Part shown: one piece after another, positions 36,201 through 47,400 of the stretch
Numbering within the stretch: position 1 is the first letter of the stretch
Layout of the letters: each line of letters starts with the position of its first letter
Origin: Branchiostoma floridae
Taxonomy: Eukaryota > Chordata > Leptocardii > Amphioxiformes > Branchiostomatidae
Direction of reading: 5' to 3'
Assembly: GCF_000003815.2 (NCBI RefSeq)
Contig: NC_049990.1
Span: 15,611,925-15,675,924, forward strand
Length of the DNA stretch: 64,000 nucleotides
Translations under genes and position numbers: made by a program
The notes under the pieces: model-generated
What the model was told of the DNA's origin: nothing
Database searches by the model: none
Seen by the model: the letters and a program-made list of their open reading frames with translations, nothing else

Positions 36201-38408
36201 GAGCGATACGGCGACTGTTGGGCGGCGGAGAACCGCGTGGGAGACAAGTACCTGAAAGATTCAATGCAGTTTCGTGTTAATGACGAACAGATGAAAAGAA
36301 AATGGTACGGCAATGTGTCATGAACATCCAGGGCTTGACATTCACTTTTGGGATTAGGTGCACTGGTGCACCCAGCTTGAAAAATTTGGGTGACATTTTT
36401 GGGAGCACCATTTAATTAACTTCAAAGTTATTACCTATTAATAAAACTTAGTTACAAGTTATCAAATTCTTAAACAAGTACCATGACAGATATTTTCCTT
36501 ATTTTTCTAACACTTAGATGTCAAGAATATGATGTATACTAGTATACTTTGATATCTTTACATGTACCTTAGAAAATAATTGGGTGCACAGCACAGTTCC
36601 AATTTTGGGTGCACCCAATTTCGAGCCCTGACATCATTACTAGCAAAAACTATCATGCAAGGAACAGTTCAGGGAAGAAGAAAAAGACGGGAGGATGATA
36701 TCATCAGAGATCATAATTAAAATGGACTTATTAATAACCATGACTTAATGTCATAATTGCATCCATGGACTGGTTAATGAGCTAGAATGAAAAGTAAGAA
36801 AAGCGTTGAACCCAAAATATGTTCACCAGGATAGTTCTAACTTTACACTTCATGTTCAAGTGATGGAACTTACATTTCTGAAGCAGTAGAACTGTGCGGA
36901 ATGTTGCCGTTGGTGACCCTTGACCCGGGCGAGGTCTGGAAGGACGGCCGCGGCATCTCAGAAGTCAAGATGGCTTCATACAATGGCGACCCCTGAAATT
37001 GAAATAGTAGGTAGGGTGGTCACCATGCATTTCTGAAGAAGTGATTTGATCCGTGGCCGAGTCATACCCAAGACTTTAAAAACAGTACATTCTGCTTTTT
37101 CTACGTAACGCTAGTTCACCTTTATCCGCAGGTTCCTTTTTTCGTTGTATATAAAATAGGAGTATTAAGGGATATCAAGTCAACAGACGAGTGTTTCATA
37201 CTGGAGTGCTTTGAAAATATTGCAACTTGAAACCAAAGTCTGTTGACTAGATATCCCTAAATATCTTGTTTTTAAAAACGACAGATATAGGTTACAGTGT
37301 GGATAAAGGTAAATTACTCTTAGCACTCAGCAGTTGGTAGTTTAAGACACACAGACTAATACCAGTGCACTAGCCCCCTGCTATAGTGATTTGCACAAAG
37401 TTGTGTGGCCTAAGGGCCATTTAAGTATGGCGAGGGAGGACTTGAACTAGAATGGTAGATACATTTGTACTGACAATGTTCTATGTACAGCCACACCACA
37501 ACTCAATAGACTTAACTGCTAACATTTAAATGTGGAGTGATAAACATTTTAAAATTACCTGTAAGGATGTAGCCTGGAATGGTGTAGTGGTTAGTGATCC
37601 TGCTTCTGAACCAGAATGTTGGAGGTTCGAATCCCAGCAAAGTTTTTGGTTTTCTGAACCCAAATTGCACACTTCTAGTGAGGGTTGCAATCCTTGAATA
37701 CTATGCTAAGCTTACAAACCCATGTTTAACATGTTTAAGAGCTCACAATACTTTTTCTACAGGGAATCCTAGGCACTGACATCTGCTCACCAAACTACCC
37801 ATTCAAGATTGCATTAAATATTATTACACTTTGAAACAAAATAAAGTAACACGAACAATGCACATGCAACTAGATGTACTAGACACATCACAGTGAGAAT
37901 GCACATGATTCTATAGTTCAACAGAAAATACAAATCTGTGCGCAATATCTACTTTGTACATCGTGTCCTATTTACATCTGACATACTTAGCTTTTTATCT
38001 ACAGCTGAGCCAAAGTCATTCTCCGTTAGCAATCCATCGTTCATTTACGTACCTCAAAAAATGAACTTCTGTCTTCAGTGTTTCTCAGGATGATGAATCT
38101 AAACCTTATTTTGTTTTAAAAAAGTTTGTTTTCAAAGCCAGTGTTACTCTGTCTTCATACCTTCAGTCAGATTTTTTTATGTTCAAAATGCGGTCAAATT
38201 TTAAAATTTTCACCTAAAAACCTACGTTACAAATATTGGAGGAGCTCTGTCACTAGCAAATATCAGTTGATCCCTAAAACTGCTACTGTACAGTGATTGA
38301 GAGCACAGCAGACTTGTTCAGGCTAAAAATGTTGTTTTCGAGCTTGCAGACTTGTCGTCCAGCTATTTCTAAACCAATTGTGACATTGGCTTCGATACTG
38401 TCTTGTTT

Positions 38409-38440
<32 letters not shown>

Positions 38441-41400
38441 GTTTGATTAGTCCACCACTACAATAGGAAGAGCTGCATTCTGAGGTTTGCGTGAGGCAAC
38501 TCTTGGACTAGCCATGCCCTGGTCGACTGTTACGTTGTTTACCGTGGTGGTCTTTTGCGCTGGTACATTCTGTTCACTTCCATCTGCAACACCTCTTTGC
38601 TGATCCGGGGTGTTTCCTGATGCAGCTTGTGCCACATTCGGAGGCTGGTTTGAATCCTGTCCTTGGTTGTTGAGTTGATTGTTCTCCCGTGTCATGGCAA
38701 CGAGTGCTCGGGGAATGGCTGTAACGGTCTGCCATATTCCCTTTCTCAAGTCCGGTGTGCGGACAATACTAGCGACGGGGTTGATGGCAGCGTTCCACGT
38801 CATCACCACGGCTAGTATGAACGACCAAAGTGACGAACACACGTCCACACTAAGACAAACAAAGCACAGCACGATCGGAATGAGCCAAAAGACAAAGGCC
38901 ACCACAACATGGACCATGACCGTCCTAGCCTTGTGCACCCGTTCTTTAAACTTTCTCTGCGCCTCAGCTTGTACCGCATTCTGAGGCTGGTTCGAATTCT
39001 GTCCTTGGTGGCTAACTTGAAGTGCCCCTGGCCCTCCTGCCTGCTCAAGCCTTCTTTTAAGGCGCCGTTTTATAGTTACGAATACACTGATACTTGTGAA
39101 CAACATGATACCCGCTAGGAAGAGGATTACAGTGCCTAAAATACCAAAGTATGCAGTGTAGTAAAAGCCAGTGCAACTTGGGGCGGGCATATCTATACAG
39201 TTCCAGCCCATACTAGGCGAGAAAGCAAATACAGACAGCACAAGCCATGAAGCTACAATAGCTAGAGCTGCATTACGTTTGGCATTTCGAGAATGGCTCT
39301 GAAAGAATATGGNNNNNNNNNNNNNNNNNNNNNNNNNNNNNNNNNNNNNNNNNNNNNNNNNNNNNNNNNNNNNNNNNNNNNNNNNNNNNNNNNNNNNNNN
39401 NNNNNNNNNNNNAGCAACATAGGAGTTAAGAGACAGTAGGGCCAGAGCTGAGGCTGACATCACTTGACCATACATCAGTAAAGTAGAACCAATGTTTCTA
39501 CTGTCTACTCTGGTATCTCCCACCTGACTTGCTATTCGATAGAGAACTCCGATGCCAGTTAGGAGGTCAGACGTTGCCACGTTCGCCATGAAGAAGTCGT
39601 GAGCCGTGCGCTGTTTTTGACTCCTGATCGTTCCCCAGAGCACGGCAGCGTTGAGGATGATGATGAGAAGACCAGTCAGCCAGCAGGTGACGGTAAGCCC
39701 CGTTCCCAACTCCATCTTGTTCTTGCAAATGGGGCAGGCCTTTGGCTCGGATGTAGGATACGAGGACTCGGGAGCAACTTGTCGACTGTTGCCTCTCCGA
39801 GGAAGAAAGCTGAGGGCCTGTTTTTCTGTCAAACACAAAAAAACAGACCCTGGTACAGAAAAACAGGCCCTGGTTGAAGTCTGACAAATCTCTTCATGAT
39901 CTTGACAGACTCTACAAGATCTCAGAGCAGTGGACATTCATAATAAGTAGTCGTTGGTGGTCAGAAGAAGGTAGGAGACAGAACGTATAGCTACACCTCA
40001 CAGACAACTCTTCTGACTGTGTGTGAGCGCAGAATGTGTTATGCGCTCTTTTTCTGTTACACAAGCTAGCCGATCGCCAATGAGGTAACAATATGACTTC
40101 TTGTGTTACCACAGTGATAGGGAGGGAGTACACAGAATTCTTATTGAAGAGGGAGGCTGAAACACGTTTAATTGCAACACAAGTACAGGTAAACTAATCA
40201 TCGGTCCATTCTTCACTGATGAGGAGTCTGTTTGGTTATCAAGATCGGACCTGATGTGTTGATGAGTCAGAAATTAGCGATATTGTCTGAGCTTCCGTCA
40301 TTTGTTACTGTTTGTACACTATTTATCAAGCATCTGATCAATGGCTCATTTCTTGCTGATTGACGGCTTGTTTGGGTTTTTACCAGCAACACCCATATTG
40401 AAGAGGCATTTTGAATAGACTTTCATTAAGTCCTTTAATAAGCTCTTCAAGACCTGCAGAAATGACGTGGTTCAATGTACGCAGATTGACAGTCTCTACA
40501 GGGTCTCACCAGGATTTTTTAAAAATGTGTAGGGGCTATCTTAGCATAGTGAAGCCACGTGGCAAACGGAACTGGTGTCAGTATTGTAGTGGGGCCTTCC
40601 CCTGAAATTGTTTGTAACTCTCAGATAGAAAGAATATGTCCTGCATTTTGGGTATATATTTAATAAAAAATCTTTGTTACAAAACACAGAAAAGCCTCCT
40701 ACGATGTTTAAATCACAGCATAGGGGACCAAAATCACGGCGTAGGTGACCCCCACACAATAAATTATGCTAGTGACTACCCTGGTCTATTATAGTGTTAC
40801 TAGCATCAGTTTCGAAAGGCAGAAATTTTTTTTTTCAGACTTTGTCATTATGCTTTTCACAAGCTGTAGACTCAAATCAGCTCAGTCTTTGCTGATTGGT
40901 GGACTGTTCTGTTGTTACCACCTACGACACAACCTGTCATCTTAAAAAGGCAAAAGGACATGCCATGTGTACGTGTGGCATTTCAGAGGACTTTCATACT
41001 TTGTACATTTATTAACAGCTGCAGAAATAAGCAGCTCAAATCAGCTCAATCTTTGCTGATTGGTAAATAAATTTGTTCTGGTTCTTGCAGGTACAGGAAT
41101 CAGGAGATGTAAACCTACATGTAAGCTACAAGAAGAATGCTTAGCTGGAGTACCATCCTCCAACTGCTGGCTCAATCTTTTTGCTAAGTACTAACTCCTC
41201 ACATTTGATGATTATACAGTAGCCCATATTTCAGCACTAAGGAAAGAGCTAACTTGCATGTTACTGTAAATGCACTAAGTTTGCGGGGATATAATTTTGC
41301 GGTAGCGGGAAAAAAGGACCGTTTGCGGTAGATTTACGTCTGCGGTAGCACCATGCACTGTAGTCTCTTACTGCCATAGAAAAATGTTTGCAGTGGTTTT

Positions 41401-44400
41401 AAGTTCGCGTACTGGCAACGTGAAAACCGCAAACACAAAACCACGGCAAAAATCTCTGCATTTACAGTAAGTCACAACCTATCATGTTGAAGAGGCATCA
41501 TAATGGTTGAAATTGTGTGTTATTGAAAAGTCTTTAATTAGCCATTCATGTCAGCTTATGCATGCAATTCATTCTTCACTGATTGGCATTTTCTTCTGTT
41601 GCTTTATTTATTGTAATATCATACTGGTCACACAAGCTATCATCTCGCAGTTGGAATAAACAATGTGACACATTGAATGGACTCTGAATCGTCATTAACA
41701 AACAGTTGCAGAGACAAGCTTCTAAAGGGTTTATTCTTTGCTGATGAGCAGATTTACTTTGTTTTGTTTAGAAGTATTGCATATACCCGCCGGAAACTGT
41801 CTAATGCTGTAACATATCAAAGAAAGAACATTACAAGCTGCATATTTTGCAAAGAACATTACAAGCTGCATATTTGGAAAAATTTATTTGATTCTCTCAC
41901 GCTAGAATGAATACTCTTTTTTGACAAGTGCGGTGGGTTCTTTAACGTGCTAGAGGTGGGGCTCTGTTCATGGGATAAACTAATTATTATGTACTCACTT
42001 CCACCTGATCGTTTGAAGTACTTTCTCAAGGGCACAACATCGGAGCATGTCTGAGGATTTGAACCCAGGACCTCTGGGCCAATTACCCTACCACCTTTCC
42101 ATCGATAACACTGTATCATGTGTCACAACTCTGAGGCAGAAACATTAATAACTGAATGTACTTAAATTTATTAGTCACACATTTTACATTATCAAGTCAG
42201 TCAGAGAAGACCACATGTAGGTTTCATCAGCTATACATTATCCTAAGAAATATATGTTCTGACAATAAAGGTGGAAAAATGTCAGTGATGTCATTTTTAT
42301 TAATTTACGACAACCCCGTCTCCGGTCTTTGTCTGACCTCCCACGTGGTCACCGCGTGTCAGTCCTTGCCTCTTCACACTTCCGCACACCACACCGGGGC
42401 TCTCATTCTGTGTTTCGTCCGTGGGAAGCGAGGCGCACGGAGACTCGCTCCCCGGTTTTCGAGTTTTGGTCAGGGATTTCCCCCTTTCCGCGATGGCGAA
42501 GCCCAAAGTTTGTTCAGTCTGCACGCTGCCAGTCAAGGGTCATCGAGGGCCGCACGGTCGTGGCAAGTGTACGGCGGGCTTCTCCCCGGGCTCAGACAAC
42601 AACTCGGACAGCATTGAGGAGAGGGTCCGCCGGTCCCTGAAAAAGCTGAAGAGAGACAGCAAGGCCAAGGAGCTGGCCAAAGGACTCTGGTCGGAAGCCA
42701 GCGAAGAGGAACGGGTCCCCACCGCGAGGGACTTGCGGGAAGACGACGACCTTGCTGACAGGGTCGATAAAACCCTGGATGAAATCTTCGGTAAGAAACC
42801 GAGGAAGCGTTCCTCCTCTCGCCGGAAGGACAGAAAGGACACAAGCCAGTCCCCATCCCGCTCGCGGTCTCCAGACGCCGCCCGCTCACGCCGTCGCCTG
42901 AAAAACATCGACGACCTTCTCGGGAAACGACCGGTCTCGTCACGGAAGCGTTCTTCCTCCGACTCAACAACGAGATCCTCCACGTCCCGGTCCCGGTCAA
43001 CGGACGGCTCCCGCTCCCGACGCCGTCGCAGCAACGATCACAAAGGCCACAGACGCCGACACCGGTCAGCCTGTCGACGGTACAGCTCGGACTCAAGGTC
43101 TTCATCTTCTCCACGCCGCCGCCGCCGAGGTAAGAAAAGCGGTCGCACCAAGACCATTAACGATTCCGCGTCTAGTCGGGTAAAAATCGAGTGGCCCCAC
43201 CACATGTCCACTTCCCTGGCAAGGGCAAGGGGGGCGATGGGTGTGTGACGTATGACGATCTATCAACATCCATGTTTGTGCACGGCTTCGTCAAAAATCT
43301 CTTGGAGAAAAAACACGTCAAGCGGTCTGTCCGGATCAGACTCGAACACTTATCGGATCTAATGTTTGATGCCGCTTATTACGATTGGGGCATTGTGAGG
43401 GAGACACATGCTTCTGTGTTGTATGCTATGGAGAATGGCACGATCTCCTGGTCTAGTTCTAAGGAGACTATAGACAATACCAGGGAGCAGTCCTACCGCG
43501 CCCAGGCGGGTGTATCCCACCCTCCCGCCGCGCCACGGGCTCAAGCGCGCTCGACTGCTAGGGACCCCAGCAGGCCACGCTGGTGCGAGGCGTACCAGCA
43601 CGGGAACTGTCAGCAGGGGCCGGAACACTGGGACCCGCGCTGGGGACAGGTTAAGCATATCTGTTGCATGTGTCTTTTAGTCCGACGCGTGGAAGAGGAA
43701 CATCCCAAGACTGAGTGCCGACATGGCCCGAGATCCTTTCGTCAGCCCCCTGGTGACAACACAAGGCGAGCCGCCGGTTTCTCTTCACAGCCGGGTGCCA
43801 CTGGCACCGGGGGAGGACATTATTGAACTCTATACCGCTGTGGCCCAGACCGGTGTTCCTAATTATATCGGCGCGCGAATTCCGGTCAAGACGTCACTCA
43901 ATATCCCGGTCTGGCGGGCTTTGTTAGCTAATTACTCCAACACTTCACTACCCGACTTTCTCGAATTCGGCTGGCCGATCAACATTCATCCTGAAAATTA
44001 CAATTTCCCACAAAATGTGCATCATTCTAATCACCGATCGGCTTTGGATTACCAAGCAGACGTGGACTTGTTTATCGACAAAGAACTCCGCTACGGCGCC
44101 ATGTGTGGCCCATTTCGTGCGAACCCATTCCCGTTTCCAGTCTTCCCGGCACCCCTGCAGACGGTAGCAAAACGTGACAGTGACACGCGTCGCGTCGTTG
44201 TGGATTTGAGTTACCCGTCTGGGCAGTCTGTGAATGACGCCATTCCCAAGAACACTTTTTTGGGCGAACCAATTAGTTTAGTGTATCCATCCGTAGATAC
44301 AATGACTGAGATGATCTTAGACAAGGGCCGAGGCTGTTTGTTGTTTAAGACTGACCTGCGCAGGGCATATAGACAACTCCCTGTGGATCCCGCGGATTAT

Positions 44401-47400
44401 CGGTATTTATGTTATTGTTGGCGAGACAATTGGTATATTGACACCCGTGTTTGTTTTGGTCTGCGGTCTGTATTATCCTAAGAAATATATGTCTATCAGG
44501 TCTGCGGTCTGTATTATCCTAAGAAATATATGTTCTGACAATAAAGTGACCTACATGTACATGTACCAACCATAGACATTAACATGCATTGGCATAATAC
44601 CGGTCATAAGCCTTATACCTGTCGATTAAAAATAGTGGAACTTAAAGAGATCTACACATGCAACAATAGTTATTTCTGAGGTATGCACACTTCAGACATC
44701 TAGGTGTCCAATACATAATTTACAAAGCATCGATAACAGTGCATTCGAAGACAACAAGGCCAAAAGTTTTCAGGTCATTTTCGGGGCAGGCGAGCTCGTC
44801 GTGGGACAAACACACTGTCACGTTTCTCGCCAGATTTGTAGATAATAATCACATGTGCTCACGGCACAAGACGAGCATGATTCAACAGCAATCTTGAATT
44901 TCTTTTGGTGACCTACAACTCGTGTAAAAGTGTGAGGAACCGTTGCATTATCGCCCGGATCTACGGCTGAATGGGTCAAATTGAACGTACGCCGCCATTT
45001 TCCCGCCATTTTTAATGCTACGGCTAGCAGTAAAGTTTTACGTCATAGCGGTTGTGACGGACCAAAATTAAATGAAAATTCTTGTCAGTATACGCCCATT
45101 TTCTCATGACTTTTTGTATGCTCATGCAGATTTTTGTTTTGTGCAACTACTAACAGGAAAGAAAGGAACAACAGAGGATGTATAAAGGTACATAGCGGCA
45201 GTTAATTGTGCCGTGTTTCGGTCGGCCGGTATAGTGCACCCCCTTCCAACCACGCGCCCCTTCTCCGTGCAATTCCGCGGTGTGTTCCAATTACGATATT
45301 ATGTTTTTAGCAGGACCAGAGAGACAAAATAATTTACAGAAGAAGTGGCAAAGGTAAGCTGTAACAGCAACACGTAGCTGGAGAAAATGATGCGTTGGTC
45401 ATTTGCCAAATTAGCATTGCTTGAGAAATTGCAGTAAACCGACCGGTATTATGCCAATGGATGTTATACAATCCAACAAAACAAAGCAATCAACAGGCCT
45501 CTCTGTGGAACACAAAATTCAGAATGCATTCCAGACGTTGATTCTAATTATGAACACTTACACCTACACTTTCACATAAATGACTGTAATGCACACTGAA
45601 ATTGTTTTCAGGTCTAGCGTTAACAGATGTCTCTACAGTAAGTTTGTTGGTTTGTATTGCATACCCTGTAAACTGTCTCATGGCATATTACATGTATGCC
45701 AGGTTTGTACTGAACAGCACAAGCTGCATATCCGGACAGATTTATTTGATCCACTCACACTGGGAAGGACCCCTACTCTTTTCAATAAGAAGACGAACTT
45801 CATTGCATGACAATTGTACATGGTACAATGTATGGCAACGACTTTTACACAAAGTACAAAATAGGTGTCTAGAATAAGACTTAAAATCCTAATTAACATA
45901 ACAAGAAGGGCTAACACAAGCCTTTGATAAGTGTGGTGGGTGTGGCTACCTAGACTTCCAGCCAACGACCATACGAGGGATGTCCATAACTGCCAGTTAG
46001 GTAGTACTCATTTTAACCAGAGTGAAGTGAGAAAAATTGTGTTAGGTGCCTTTCCTAAAGGCACAACTTTATAAGTCTTGAATTTCTGTATATCTCTGGT
46101 GGCTTTCATATGGCAAACCCAATAGACAGTGTACATGACATATTGTACATTTCAATTTTGTCTACTGTTGACCTAAAGCCATTCTGCATAATCTTACAGT
46201 CAATATAACACCTCCTGAAAATCATATCTACATCATAAGATAGTGGGCATTTTTATCCTGAATTTTTTACTTTATTCTCCCCCACACGAGTTTTGAGGTC
46301 TCTAGAGGATGTCATCCATAAAATTAAGCCAGCGTAGCCTTACGCTCACTTTCTGGATACACAAGCTGTGATCATGATTACTGTAAGCCAGAAGGACTTT
46401 GAATCATCTTTGATGAGCTGCAGAAATAAGCTACTGAAATTGGGTCATTCTTTGTTGCTGATTGGCAGACTGTTTTGCCAGTGACGCAGGCTAGAATGAT
46501 TACTGAAATTCCTTTCCTCCTGACTAAAGGAAAGAGTATAAGAAATACTGTAACAGTAAAACTGTAATTTTGAAATGTTTGTGGTGGTTTTGTGTTTGCG
46601 TTTTTTGCGGTGCACCATGAACTTTTCTATTACTCAAAGTAAGACTCTTCTGACTATTTGTAGTATCATGAATTCTTATGAACACTCCATTTTCTCCTTA
46701 CTTTGAAATCAAACGAAGACAGTACTGGTACTTGCCATTCTTCCAATGATGGTGGCACTGTACCATTTGCTTCTACAGTCTTTCTTTTTGTCTGTAGAGG
46801 ATTTTCATGGGATTCAATTCTAGCTTACTTCTACCATAGGAAGATTTGCTTTGGATGATTTAGAAACTATTTTTGGGGGCTGCTAGGCTCTGACTCCGAC
46901 TTACTGTTTGGATGTGTCCTGAGGTAAGCACTTGTCCTGGTAAATTCTGCTCAATTCTATTTGCGACACCACTTGGCAGATTTTGGGTGTTTACTGGTGC
47001 AGACTGTGGATTTGCATTGTTCCCCTGTGTCATGACAACAAGTGCTTGAGGAATGGGCGCAACGGGCCGCCATATTCCCTTTCTCAAGTCTGGCGTGCGG
47101 ACGACACTAGCGACTGGGTTGATGGCAGAGTTCCATGTCATCACCACGGCTATCAGAAATGGCCATGGTCCAAACAGGCAACTTTCCACACCGAGGCAAA
47201 TGAAGAACATCAAAATCGGAAAGAGCCAAAAGACGAAGGCAACCACCACATGGATCGCAACGGTCCTTGCCTTGTGCGCACTCTTTTTCATCTTTCTTTG
47301 TGCCTCAGCTTTTGCAAGACTACGAGGTTTATTTTGCCCTGCACTGTTTTGTACTTGACTGTTTTGTTGCACTGACCCGGGGGCCCTCACCTGCCCAATT

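Larger units (their letters stand above)
40205..41770. repeat. Degenerate local repeat units (TTTGCTGATTGGCAGACTG family), six copies
   Basis: Copies centred near 40220, 40360, 40900, 41055, 41585 and 41745 share a core like TCATTCTTTGCTGATTGGCA, preceded by AGCTGCAGAAATAAGC and often followed by ACCAGCAACACAAGCTATCA. Further copies are at 46.44, 48.93, 49.07, 50.13 and 50.28 kb. Non-coding. Confidence 0.7.
42271..44471 (+). mobile_element. Truncated DIRS-like (tyrosine-recombinase type) retrotransposon
   Basis: Markedly more GC-rich than its surroundings. It holds a gag-like region (42493-43826, interrupted by one frame change) and the start of a DIRS-type reverse transcriptase (43723 onward). 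RNase H, tyrosine recombinase and methyltransferase regions are absent: the sequence stops in the RT palm and is joined to the flanking direct repeat. Class assigned from the RT and gag motifs, not from termini. Confidence 0.8.

Noticed and set aside
37568-37650. A functional tRNA gene
   Set aside because: A and B boxes are good, but acceptor and anticodon stems do not pair; it belongs with the tRNA-headed SINE fragments.
39716-39937. Upstream extension of GPCR copy 1 (start at MSTALRSC)
   Set aside because: Homology with copy 2 starts at MELGTG/MAFELG; the extension is Cys-rich, lacks a counterpart and probably is 5' UTR.
42533-43114. Long open frames on the - strand opposite the DIRS gag
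   Set aside because: They are antisense shadows created by the GC-rich, Arg/Ser-coding sequence; no homology and no splice context.
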